A stretch of DNA of 64,000 bases, from assembly GCA_965214875.1 (NCBI GenBank), contig OZ243980.1, forward strand, positions 1,488,001 through 1,552,000, written 5' to 3'. Both the position numbers and the translations under genes were made by a program. Shown here piece by piece: positions 54,229 to 62,730 of this stretch; the first letter of the stretch is position 1; each line of letters begins with the position of its first letter. Under the pieces are notes generated by a model, which ran no database searches, was not told the origin of the DNA, and saw nothing but the letters and a program-made list of their open reading frames with translations. The DNA is from CBDAUN01 sp965214875 (GTDB lineage: Bacteria; Pseudomonadota; Gammaproteobacteria; Arenicellales; JAJDZL01).

Positions 54229-56214
54229 CTATGTTTTTGTCTTATAACTATCTGAATATGCATATGAATAAATCTGCGACTCAATAAATATGCCATCGAT
54301 GCCGAGTGTTCCCACTATGATATCTTTTCTTTTTGACGAAATGACAGGATTTCTCGCATTTGATTCCAAAGCCGATTTTTCTACCATCGATTCCAGTTCT
54401 GATTGTGCAAAATTGGCAGCGTCTTCCAGATTGCCAAAATCTTTCATTCCAAGCGGCGTATGTGCTCGATAGACTCCTTCAGCGGGCGCTGTAACCAGTC
54501 CGGACATTCTTTGAGAGATGCCGCCTGCTACAGCGCCGACCGCGTTGCCGACCGCGGCGTGTTCGGGGATGTCTAGGGGTGTATTCAATCTGCGGCAGAT
54601 TTCCGGATAAAGGGGCGCTGCCGGGGCGCCGACCGCGACGACGGTTCCGCCAAAAGAGAAGTCGACTTTTAAAGTGTCGTTTGCATTGGTCGGCGAGATG
54701 CCTTTGCGCAATAGTATCGAGTCGATGCTATTGGTCTTATGCATATCAAATTCCGATGCGATCGCTGCGCTGACGAGCACTTCGCAGCTTCGCTCGATCA
54801 CCTGATCGATCACTGCTTGGGAAAATTTTTCAGCATTGCTTCGAACAGGTTTCGCATCTCTTCTGAATCCGCGAGCCCACAATTGCGCCCCCAATTCGGC
54901 GGCCGGTTTCGACCAGCGGTCCATCTTATCGAGGACATGCAACGAATCGGTCGGCGTAAATGCGGCAAGGATGGCGATATCCATGGCGCGCAAGCGCAAA
55001 AACGCCCTGAACATGCGCAGGTCCCGGTATAGCTTTTCGCAACTGACCGGTCCGGTGCGTATCTGCTCTAGCATTACGCGCTCGCTTTTCGCGAGTGCTG
55101 CGGTATTTGCCATGTCCTTGCGCAAAACGGCAAAGCATCCCTGGTATTCTTGCGGGCGCCGCGCGACCTGGCTTCGCAGAGTTTCGATAATGGCAGGGTT
55201 TCGCTGGGCTAGCACGCAAAGCGGGAGTGCTCGCTCTGGTCCGATTTCGATCGGCTCACCAAAGCCTACCTGGCTATCGCCGCCGAGTCCGACGGTATAG
55301 ATATCAACCGCCTCGACAAACGTTCTAAACCCGCCAACAGTCGCTCCTTCGCGAGCAACTCTTGGCGTTCCGTTTTCGAGCATTGCCACATCGGTTGTGG
55401 TGCCTCCGATGTCGGATACAAGTCGGACATCGGCTTTCGACAGGCGACATGCACCGACCACGCTGGCCGCCGGCCCGGACAAAATTGTTTCGACAGGCCG
55501 TGAAGCCGCCATTTCTGCGCCAATCATCGAGCCGTCACCCTTTACGACCATGAATGGAGAGTCGATTCCGCGGTGCTTTAGCTCGTCGCGAACCGTTCGA
55601 ATCAGCTCGGAAATCGGTGCGATCAATCGAGCATTCAGCGCGGTTGTCATGGCGCGGCGAGGACCGTTAAGCTTTGAGCTTAGCTCGAAGCTGCAGGTGA
55701 CCGGGGTGTCGGTCATTTCCAGGATTAGATCTCGAACAGCGATTTCGTGCTCAGTATTGCGAACCGAAAAAATTCCGGCAACTGCGAACGCGGTGATGCT
55801 ATCTCGATGTCGTTCGATGGCTTGTCTTGCGGCATCAAGATCGAGTGGTTCGATCTCATCTCCTAAAGCGGTGTGACCGCCGCGTATCATTTCAACCGGA
55901 TCGTTGCGAATGGCATGATTCAACTGAGCGCGTTTAAGCGCATCATGACTGTGTCCGATCAGAAGCAGGCAGATTGTTCCTCCATGTCCCTCAACAATCG
56001 CATTTGTTGCCAGGGTGGTTGAGATGGAAGTGAGTTCGACGATATCTGAAAGTGGTCGTTTACTGCAATTGTCGATTCGCTGTATTACTTCTCGGATTCC
56101 GATCGACAGGTCATGGTGAGTTGTTAATGACTTGGCAGTGTGGACGACGCCTTTTTTGCCATTAAAGAGGACTGCATCCGTGTATGTTCCTCCTGTGTCG
56201 ATTCCTAGTCGCAT
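54229..56214 (-). CDS. Hydantoinase/oxoprolinase family protein (HyuA-like)
   Basis: A 661-residue ASKHA-fold protein. ATG 56214 is chosen because it gives the canonical start MRLGIDTGGTYTDAVLFNGK; the longer frame upstream runs into an insertion sequence. Other family segments: ISTTLATNAIVEGHGG, VSDIGGTTTDVAMLENG, GATVGGFRTFVEAVDIYTVG, LGGDSQVGFG. Family members hydrolyse N-methylhydantoin or 5-oxoproline, or carboxylate ketones, in an ATP-dependent way, usually with a HyuB-type partner, which is absent here. Relatives also occur beside corrinoid methyltransferase clusters, as in this window. The IS481 copy begins only 10 bases before the start codon. Confidence 0.85.
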   Translation of the reverse strand: MRLGIDTGGTYTDAVLFNGKKGVVHTAKSLTTHHDLSIGIREVIQRIDNCSKRPLSDIVELTSISTTLATNAIVEGHGGTICLLLIGHSHDALKRAQLNHAIRNDPVEMIRGGHTALGDEIEPLDLDAARQAIERHRDSITAFAVAGIFSVRNTEHEIAVRDLILEMTDTPVTCSFELSSKLNGPRRAMTTALNARLIAPISELIRTVRDELKHRGIDSPFMVVKGDGSMIGAEMAASRPVETILSGPAASVVGACRLSKADVRLVSDIGGTTTDVAMLENGTPRVAREGATVGGFRTFVEAVDIYTVGLGGDSQVGFGEPIEIGPERALPLCVLAQRNPAIIETLRSQVARRPQEYQGCFAVLRKDMANTAALAKSERVMLEQIRTGPVSCEKLYRDLRMFRAFLRLRAMDIAILAAFTPTDSLHVLDKMDRWSKPAAELGAQLWARGFRRDAKPVRSNAEKFSQAVIDQVIERSCEVLVSAAIASEFDMHKTNSIDSILLRKGISPTNANDTLKVDFSFGGTVVAVGAPAAPLYPEICRRLNTPLDIPEHAAVGNAVGAVAGGISQRMSGLVTAPAEGVYRAHTPLGMKDFGNLEDAANFAQSELESMVEKSALESNARNPVISSKRKDIIVGTLGIDGIFIESQIYSYAYSDSYKTKT

Positions 56215-56250
56215 TCGAGGGCACTGTCCGGGTTCAGATACATGTGAGAC

Positions 56251-56297
56251 CGTCCGCCTCCTCCCGAAGGACGCAGTCCGAAGGGAGGAGGCGGACG
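56251..56297. repeat. 15-bp perfect hairpin inserted in the IS481 left end
   Basis: Arms CGTCCGCCTCCTCCC (56251-56265) and its exact complement (56283-56297) flank a 17-base loop that itself holds a GGAC/GTCC mini-stem. Copies B and D have no counterpart here, going directly from the terminal repeat to CGGGCGC. REP- or MITE-like. Confidence 0.85.
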
Positions 56298-56365
56298 CGC
56301 GAAAATTTTTGAGGTAGCATGGCGCTTGATTAAAACCCAACAGCCGAAAGGCGGGAGAGAGCGCC

Positions 56366-57384
56366 ATGCAAACCGAATGTCCGCACCGCAAATTTTATCG
56401 TCTCGATCCAATCCGCGACGAACTTTCGCCGCAGGCCGCCGAGCGCTTCGACAATATCGCGCTGTTCGACCAGCTTCGCCGCGAGGGCGCGACCGAAGCG
56501 ACCGCCCTGAAGGGATCGGCTGCTCCCGGGCCACGCCCTGCCGCTGGAAGCGGCGCCTGCGCGAGCAGGGCGTCCGCGCCCTGGCCGACCGCTGCCGCCG
56601 CCCGCACCGGGTGCGGCAGCGCCAATGGACCGACCGCGAGCTCGAGCTGGTGCGCCAGGCGCGGCAACGCTTTCCGCTGCGGGGGTGCGCCAAGATCCGC
56701 GCCGTGCTGGCGCGCGAGCGCGGCTTCGCGCCCAGCGAGTCCGCCACCGGACGCATGATCGCCCGCCTGGTTCGCACCGGCCAGGCCGAGCCCGTCGCGT
56801 TCCATTACGGGCGCGTCAAGCCCAAGCGGCGGTGCAAGTTCGACCGCCACGCCCGGCGCCGGCGCTACGGCGCCCGCGGGCGAAAGCCCGGCCAGATGGT
56901 GCAGATCGATCATACGGGCGTCGCCATCGAGGCCGGCTTCGCGGTCAAGGAGTCCGAGGCCGTATGCCCGGTCTCTAAGCTTTGCTGCATGCGCGCCTAT
57001 TCGCGCGCCACCGCCACCTGCGCCACAAGATTCCTCGGCCATCTGATCCGCCAGGCGCCGTTCAATATCGGGCCGGTGCAGGTCGACGGCGATAGCGAGT
57101 CCGCGTTCGAGTTCGAGACCGCCTGCCGGCGCCGCGGCATCGCCCTGTTCGCGCTGCCGCCCAGAAGCCCCAAGCATAGCGGCTGCGCGGAACGCGCCAA
57201 CGCGTCCGGCCGCTGCGAGTTCCACCGGTTCTGCGCCGGCGCGCCGGGCGTGGGCGCCCTGAACGTCGAGCTGGCCGAATTCGGGCGCCTCTGCAACGAC
57301 TGCCGCCCGCATCAGTCGCTCGGACAAACGGCGCCCATGCAGGCGTATAATGAAAACTTCAACCAAAGCGCGCTTGCCGCCTGA
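56366..57384 (+). pseudogene. IS481-type transposase, one frameshift
   Basis: Starts at ATG 56366 (MQTECPHRKFYRLDPIRDEL). Near 56514 one base is missing relative to copy D (AAGGGATCGG against AAGGCGATCGG), so the helix-turn-helix part (IGCSRATPCRWKRRLREQGV) and the catalytic part continue in another frame to 57384. The DDE core is recognisable: Asp in MVQIDHTGVAIEAGF, Asp in VQVDGDSESAFEFE, Glu in ERANASGRCEFHRF, then the C-terminal RPHQSLGQTAPMQAYNENF. Family assignment to IS481 rather than IS3 rests on the single-gene layout and on the ends. Confidence 0.8.
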
Positions 57385-57399
57385 AAAGTCTCATATGTA

Positions 57400-57429
57400 T
57401 TGAACTCGTACACCGAATTGGTTTACAAT
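57400..57429 (+). promoter_or_regulatory. Hybrid promoter: -35 in IS481 end, -10 outside
   Basis: TTGAAC (57400-57405) lies in the terminal repeat of the IS481 copy; TACAAT (57424-57429) lies 18 bases downstream in the flanking DNA. Expected start of transcription near 57436, then CGGAG (57449-57453) and ATG 57462. The element therefore appears to supply half of the promoter for the poly-C gene. Confidence 0.65.
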
Positions 57430-57461
57430 GGGGGCATTCCTATTCATTCGGAGATTGAAAA

Positions 57462-57996
57462 ATGCTGAAGCTGAACTCACCCCCCCCCCCATCCAGCTAG
57501 GTTAGCTGCCGTCGGGCTAGCGCTTGCCGCGTTGTTGGTCTTGCCTGTGACTGCGCAGGCACAAGTGAAAGAGGAATGCGGTGCGGAAGACATCACCATA
57601 ACGCTGCATAAAAGCACCCCAAATACCTCTGTTGTTGAAGGCGTAAGCTCGACAATCGTATTCCGAAGAGATGCGGAAAAATGCTCCACGGATAATCCGC
57701 TCCCCTTTTGTGTCCGAATAATAGACACCACCCCATGCAATCCCGGTGATGCCACATGCTACCGCGGCACAGCCTATGCACATCAATCAAGAATTGTGAA
57801 TCTTATACCCCTCAACGCTCTTGAGCCTAGGGGACTAGAAAAGCTTTGCGGCCAAATGATAGCAGGTGCACCTCAAGTATTTCTCACTTACCGCACTTAC
57901 AATAATTCCATCCGAGACTCCATTCCGAATGCGCTGCATATATTGATGATGAACCCGACGCGCATGCTAACCCTTGAAATTATGGACAACGACTGA
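57462..57996 (+). CDS. Poly-C phase-variable small secreted protein (currently out of frame)
   Basis: ATG 57462 (8 bases after CGGAG) encodes MLKLNS, then a C11 tract (57480-57490) leads to a stop at TAG 57498. Removing one C joins the start to the body, giving 177 residues with a standard signal peptide (core LAAVGLALAALLVLPVTAQA, cleavage before QVKEE) and a mature protein of about 144 residues with eight Cys (EECGAED, AEKCSTD, PFCVRI, TTPCNPGDATCYRG, EKLCGQM), suggesting disulfides. No family is recognised. The switch mechanism is the same as in the autotransporter: the tract sits in the n-region of the signal peptide. An IS1380 fragment starts immediately after the stop. Confidence 0.8.
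57480..57490 (+). repeat. Poly-C tract (C11) in secreted-protein n-region
   Basis: Eleven C residues six codons after ATG 57462. C10 (or C13, C7) gives an open frame through the signal peptide; C11 does not. Confidence 0.9.
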
Positions 57997-57998
57997 CA

Positions 57999-58300
57999 TT
58001 TGTGCGAGCGCCTCGAGCAGGCGCCGCTCGCGGTGAAGATGCGACACGTCGTCCATGCACCGCCCGCCTTCGTGCAGCATCAGCATGAACGCGCTCAGAA
58101 CCTCGCCGCTGCGGTAGCCCCGATTGCTGCCGGGCGATGCTATCCTGTCGTCGGCCGCCCGCTCCAGCCCCAGACGACCGAGCAGCTCCGCCGCCACCGC
58201 CAAGCCGGCTCGCGAAGCGGATTTCTTGCCGGTCGACTCGATCTTGCAGGGTAGAGCATCCATCAGCCTTGTACCGTTTGTGTCGTTCTCCGGCCTTCAC
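57999..58300 (-). mobile_element. IS1380-family transposase fragment
   Basis: Minus-strand frame from 58263 encodes the N-terminus of an IS1380-type transposase: SRAGLAVAAELLGRLGLERA, SNRGYRSGEVLSAFMLMLHE, GGRCMDDVSHLHRERRLLEA. The frame is cut off at about 58000, directly behind the stop codon of the poly-C secreted gene, so only about 85 residues of the usual 430 or so remain. Confidence 0.75.
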
Positions 58301-59307
58301 CCGGAGGGTAACACCTCGAATGTTGGTAAAGCCTTATGATGCAAAATTTCCCGCTATTTTGCAGCCTCCTAATTGCCGATTAGGGCTATATAACTTTGAG
58401 GCAATGATCGTGTGCAAGTTTTAGCCGCTCCGAAATTTGCGATAGAGCTGACGCTCGGGTCCGAGACTGATTTTAGCTGGACGGAGGGGCTGGCGCAGAT
58501 TATTGGCAAAATCGCTACATGGTGTCTGCCAGAAAACATCCTGATTTTAAGCGCAGATCGGCACCGAAAGAGCAGAAAGCATGATTGTCGCAACGGCGAC
58601 GGAGCAGCGGCAGGCGGGAAACCGCTCCATCGGCCCTTTCGATCAGTGCCGGTTCAAGAACAGTCCAGGTTAATTGGTTCAGCAAATTGGAGTGCGCCAA
58701 ATGCTTTAACGCTTATGCTGCTTCGCCTCTTTTCCTCCTCGTACACTCGCTTGTTGAAAATGTCCGCAATGTTCGATCTTCTTCTCGTGGATTCGGTACA
58801 AGCTAAAGATACCGCGACGGCTCGGCAAGTGCTGGGAGTCCTGACTAGTTTTTCCTAATGCTGAAGTCAGGTGACAGCATGGTGGAAACCCGATCTTCGC
58901 CCGTGTTTCGAAGTGCGATTCAGACTAACCGGCAACTGGGTTGTTCGAGCAGAGTAATCGCTCAGATAACGACCTAAAGGATTATCTGATTTCCCATCCA
59001 TCAGACCTCCTGTACTTTTAGCACTAGGTTGAGCAAGTTCGCCGCACTAGGCCAGATGAAGGCACGATTTTAGGGCTAAGGCGGGTTCGTCGCACTTTTA
59101 CTAACGACAAGCTGCCATTTCGGGCGGCTATAATCAGATCTAGTTCGTTATCGTGCCTTAGTTCAGTGGTCTGCAATTACGAATTGGACCGCAAGTTCTC
59201 CGTAGTATCGGGCTTGCCGAGGCCGGTCGCTGAAGCGCCATGCCGTTCTATATGATTGACGAACCATTGATTCTAGCCGGCATCGCCGGTATGGTTTCAG
59301 ATCTTGT
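58301..59307. other. Non-coding stretch, probable IS debris
   Basis: About one kilobase. A plus-strand frame at 58412-58858 is the longest but lacks a ribosome site and any recognisable pattern, and short fragments resemble broken coding sequence. I cannot support a gene, RNA or repeat here. Confidence 0.35.
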
Positions 59308-59383
59308 GCCGGTGTAGCTCAGTCGGCAGAGCAGCTGATTCGTAATCAGCAGGTCGGAGGTTCAAATCCTCTCGCCGGCACCA
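59308..59383 (+). tRNA. tRNA-Thr (CGT)
   Basis: Acceptor GCCGGTG with CGCCGGC, D arm GCTCAGTCGGCAGAGC, anticodon stem GCTGA/TCAGC around loop TTCGTAA giving anticodon CGT, T arm GGAGG-TTCAAAT-CCTCT, discriminator A and encoded CCA at 59381-59383. Reads ACG. Confidence 0.94.
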
Positions 59384-59435
59384 AATACTCGCCTGCTCAT
59401 GCAGGTGTTCACTTTTTGCGAGAGGATTCGGCCAA

Positions 59436-60377
59436 TCATGCCGCGATCTCGCTCGATCTGCCTCCTATGGCATCGAAAGACGCTTGCGATCGGTCGGCTT
59501 CGTCAAGTAGCCAGCTTCGAAATGCCGCTATGCGCGGCAATTCGACAGATTTTTCGGGATACACTAGGTAGTGGGACAGTGGCGAAGGGCTGTAGACATC
59601 AAATAGTTTCACAAGTCTTCCGTTCGCCAAATCATCTTCGACAATTGCGCTTCGAGCCAGTGCTACACCTTGATGATCCACTGCCGCTTGAGCCGCCATT
59701 CCAGAGTCTGGAAACTGCGACCCGCGAGGCAAGGATTTCACATTGATGCCCGCATCGCGGAACCAGTCGCGCCAGCGCGAACAGGCATCGTGCGAGTATC
59801 GATAGAGCAGAGGATATCGCAACAGGTCTTCCGGTGTGCTAGGCTTGCCAAGCCTGTCAATCAAGTCATTGCTGCAAACCGGAAACACATATTCTTCTAG
59901 CAGAAGATCGACGTGAAGGTTTGGGTAAACGCCGTTGCCAAGCCGAATTGCGAGATCGACCTCGCCGTCTGTAAAATCTACCAGATCGTCTGTTGTTGAT
60001 ACCCAGACATCAATATCTGGATAGATTTCATTAAATCGCCGCAAGCGTGGCAACAGCCATTTCATCGCTAGCGATGGAACAAGGCTGACGCGAATCGATT
60101 TTCTGGAGTCGATGTTTTGAATGTCTTGAAGTGCGCGATTGAGCCCTTCCATGAACTCGCGAATCACGGGCACAATAATCTGTGCCTCATTAGTCAAGAT
60201 TAAGCGTCTTCCTTGCCGGGTGAACAATTTGATCCCCCACAGGTCTTCGATATGCCGAATTTGATGGCTGACTGCGCTTTGCGAGATAAATAGCTCTTCG
60301 GCTGCGCGTGTGAAACTGAGGTGGCGCGAGGATGCTTCCAGCGCACGCAAAGCTGCAATAGGCGGCAGTCTATTCAT
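59436..60377 (-). CDS. LysR family regulator, GcvA-like
   Basis: A 313-residue LysR regulator with the N-terminal HTH typical of the GcvA branch (LPPIAALRALEASSRHLSFT, RAAEELFISQSAVSHQIRHI, LFTRQGRRLILT) and a periplasmic-binding-like effector domain (IRVSLVPSLAMKWLLPRLRR, DLAIRLGNG, SQFPDSGMAAQAAVDHQGVA). GcvA-type regulators often control amino-acid or one-carbon genes. The divergent gene 1 kb away is the SAF oxidoreductase; direct control of it is possible but not shown. Confidence 0.92.
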   Translation of the reverse strand: MNRLPPIAALRALEASSRHLSFTRAAEELFISQSAVSHQIRHIEDLWGIKLFTRQGRRLILTNEAQIIVPVIREFMEGLNRALQDIQNIDSRKSIRVSLVPSLAMKWLLPRLRRFNEIYPDIDVWVSTTDDLVDFTDGEVDLAIRLGNGVYPNLHVDLLLEEYVFPVCSNDLIDRLGKPSTPEDLLRYPLLYRYSHDACSRWRDWFRDAGINVKSLPRGSQFPDSGMAAQAAVDHQGVALARSAIVEDDLANGRLVKLFDVYSPSPLSHYLVYPEKSVELPRIAAFRSWLLDEADRSQASFDAIGGRSSEIAA

Positions 60378-60995
60378 GTGAAATTCGAGTCTCGCTAAAG
60401 TCCATTTTGCAAGTGTTCATATTAGAATAACTCAAGAATAGAATTTTTGTAATTTATCACTCTTGGGTTAATTTACCTAAGTTTAACAAATAATTATAGT
60501 TGGCGCATTTTAAGAGATGGATATGAGTAAAAACTCATGCAATTAGGAATTTTTGTACTGCAACATTCAAGAAATATCGGCTATCATTATGTCACAGTTA
60601 TGGTTTCGAATCATTGCAATATAGTAAGATGCAGCAATTTAGATCGCATTTTGCCTATTGCAGGGTACGCATTATTAACCGTGAATGAAATCAGGCGTGA
60701 TATATTAAAAGGGCATGTTGTCGCAAAATAGACCATGCTAGCAGGGATGATGATGCCGGTGATGCCATGCAAAGCGCGCTGGGATAGAAAACTTCCCCAT
60801 CTTCAATCGAATTAGCAAGGATGACCATTGAGCATGGACGCTCGCTTTTTTCTCCAATTGATCATTAGTCGGCTTCTGGCCTTATTGCCGTGCGCTGGCG
60901 GCGTTATGCAATACTGTCATCAAGTTGGGCTAGCAGACAGTATCAAATTGAATTTTGTTCGGTGCGCAACGAACCAATTCGATGGCTTGTTCGAT

Positions 60996-61012
60996 CATGT
61001 TCAGTGAACATG
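60996..61012. promoter_or_regulatory. 17-base palindrome, operator candidate
   Basis: CATGTTCA-G-TGAACATG, perfectly symmetric with a single central base, about 85 bases before the terminator and 390 bases before the oxidoreductase start. The ATG within it opens a 29-codon frame that ends just before the terminator. Confidence 0.5.
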
Positions 61013-61094
61013 GAATTTACCATAAACGACTAAACAGGTTTCAACTCTATCTCCTTTTTTCTCTAACTCCTCCCTTTTTTAGTTAGCACTTTGC

Positions 61095-61128
61095 ACCGGA
61101 GACACCCTCTGTCTCCGGTTTTCTTTTT
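61095..61128 (+). terminator. Rho-independent terminator
   Basis: Ten-base-pair GC-rich stem ACCGGAGACA/TGTCTCCGGT around CCCTC, followed immediately by TTTTCTTTTT. A textbook intrinsic terminator on the plus strand with no recognised gene before it, which suggests a short RNA or an attenuated leader. Confidence 0.85.
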
Positions 61129-61386
61129 GAATTAAGATATCTAATCGCAGCTAGATTGCGTTAAAGAACATTGCTCCGGGTCGGTAGCAGACTTTATGGT
61201 TTCATGCTAAGATTTGCCGAGTGCTCGCCAATGATAGAATTTGCCGCGCAGTGATTTGCAATTGAGCTTCTGCCAAGCGGCATCCGACTTATGTCGCTCA
61301 ATTTGTCTATATTTGTCATGCGAAAACATTGGCATTTTCGCGAGATTCCAGTTACTACCGGCAATTTCGCGATAGAGAAATATCTG

Positions 61387-62725
61387 ATGAATCTTCATGC
61401 CAAGCTGCGACAACTTCAAAGTGCGGGCAGACCGATCCGGGTCGGCGTGGTCGGGACAGGCAAGTTCGCAACCATGTTTCTTTCACAAGTTCTCCGCACT
61501 TCGGACATGAAACTGACATGGGTGTGCGATCTGAATCTGAATCGGGCTCGATCTAGTCTGCAGACAGCAGGGTTTGACCCCGGTCAAATTTCCTGCAAAC
61601 CCAATAACGCTGAGTCGGCTGTGATCATCACCGATCGAATTGATGACATGATTGCAAGCGATGCTGTTGATGTGGTCATCGAATCGACCGGCGACCCAAT
61701 TGCCGGAGCCATTCATGCCATGAAGTGCATCGACGCTGGCATTCACCTGGTAATGGTCAATGTTGAGGCCGATGCGCTCATTGGACCAATGCTGAATGCA
61801 AAGGCGTACCAGCAAGGATCGATCTATTCGCTGGCTTATGGAGATCAGCCTGCGTTAATCGCCGAACTTGTAGACTCTATCCGAACGGTGGAATTCGATG
61901 TGACATGTGCGGGTAAAGGGACAAAGTATCTGCCGGACTATCATGAATCGACACCGGAAACGGTTTGGAGCTATTACGGACTCACTGAACAGCAGGCGCG
62001 ACAGGGCGGGATGAACAGCAAGATGTTCAATTCATTCCTTGACGGAACCAAATCTGCGATCGAAATGGCGGCGGTATCAAATGCAACCGGACTTCGCGCG
62101 CCAGCTGCAGGACTTAAGTTTCCAGCTTGCTCTGTTGATAATCTGCCAAGCGTTTTGAAACCACGCTCGCAAGGAGGAATATTGGATGGCGAGCGCACAG
62201 TCGAAGTAATTTCCTCGCTTAAGCGTGATGGCACCTCGGTTGACCATGATCTTCGCTGGGGAGTCTATGTAGTTTTTGAAGCGCCGACAGACTATGTGCG
62301 GCGATGCTTTGGCGAGTATGGGCTTGTCACCGATGAATCCGGAATCTATTCAAGCCTGTATCGTCCGTATCATTTGATCGGGTTGGAACTGGGTGTCAGC
62401 GTTGCTTCTGTTGCGCTTCGCGGCGAACCTACTGGCGCTCCTTCGTTTTTCAATGCGGATGTTGCGTGCATTGCGAAAAAAGACTTGAGGTCCGGCGAAA
62501 GGCTGGATGGCGAGGGCGGCGCGACTGTATGGGGAAGGTTAACAACCGCCGAAGAGTCTATAGCGCAGCGCTATTTGCCGATTGGATTGTCCTGCGGCGC
62601 TCGGATTTTGAGGTCAATTGCAAAGGGGCAGGCTATAAGACGGGATGATGTAGAGATCATGTGTGACAAGATTGTCGTCAAAATGCGTAGAAATGGAAAC
62701 TGCATGGGGCAGCGGCCAACGCTGA
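61387..62725 (+). CDS. NAD(P)-binding oxidoreductase with SAF domain (homoserine-dehydrogenase-like), C-terminal frameshift
   Basis: From ATG 61387 (MNLHAKLRQLQSAGRPIRVG) the protein has a Rossmann motif VGVVGTGKFATMFL, DVVIESTGDPIAGAI, a homoserine-dehydrogenase-like middle (YGDQPALIAELVDSIR, AGKGTKYLPDYH) and a C-terminal SAF-type domain (LRSGERLDGEGGATVWGRL, LPIGLSCGARILRSIAKGQ). As written the frame runs on to 62904, antisense through the neighbouring gene. A +1 shift near 62686-62692 would give the family-like ending EMETAW and a stop at 62725, five bases from the convergent gene. So one indel at the extreme 3' end is likely. The substrate, probably a branched sugar acid or amino-acid derivative, is unknown. 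Confidence 0.75.
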
Positions 62726-62730
62726 AGTAT

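Larger units (their letters stand above)
56225..57412 (+). mobile_element. IS481-like element, copy C (near full length, frameshifted)
   Basis: Left end TGTCCGGGTTCAGATACATG; right end, read on the opposite strand, TGTACGAGTTCAATACATAT. It is the longest of four related copies (about 1.19 kb). A hairpin-forming insert interrupts its left end at 56251-56297. No clear target-site duplication is visible. The transposase is described separately. Confidence 0.82.
60378..61386. other. AT-rich regulatory interval
   Basis: About one kilobase, distinctly AT-rich. It holds a perfect palindrome (60996-61012), a tiny frame from ATG 60998 (29 codons) and a rho-independent terminator at 61095-61128, listed separately. 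Larger frames (e.g. 60537-60731) have no ribosome site. A leader transcript or small RNA ending at the terminator is plausible. Confidence 0.45.

Noticed and set aside
58412..58858. A 148-codon plus-strand frame as a gene
   Set aside because: No ribosome site, no recognisable pattern, and it lies in IS debris.
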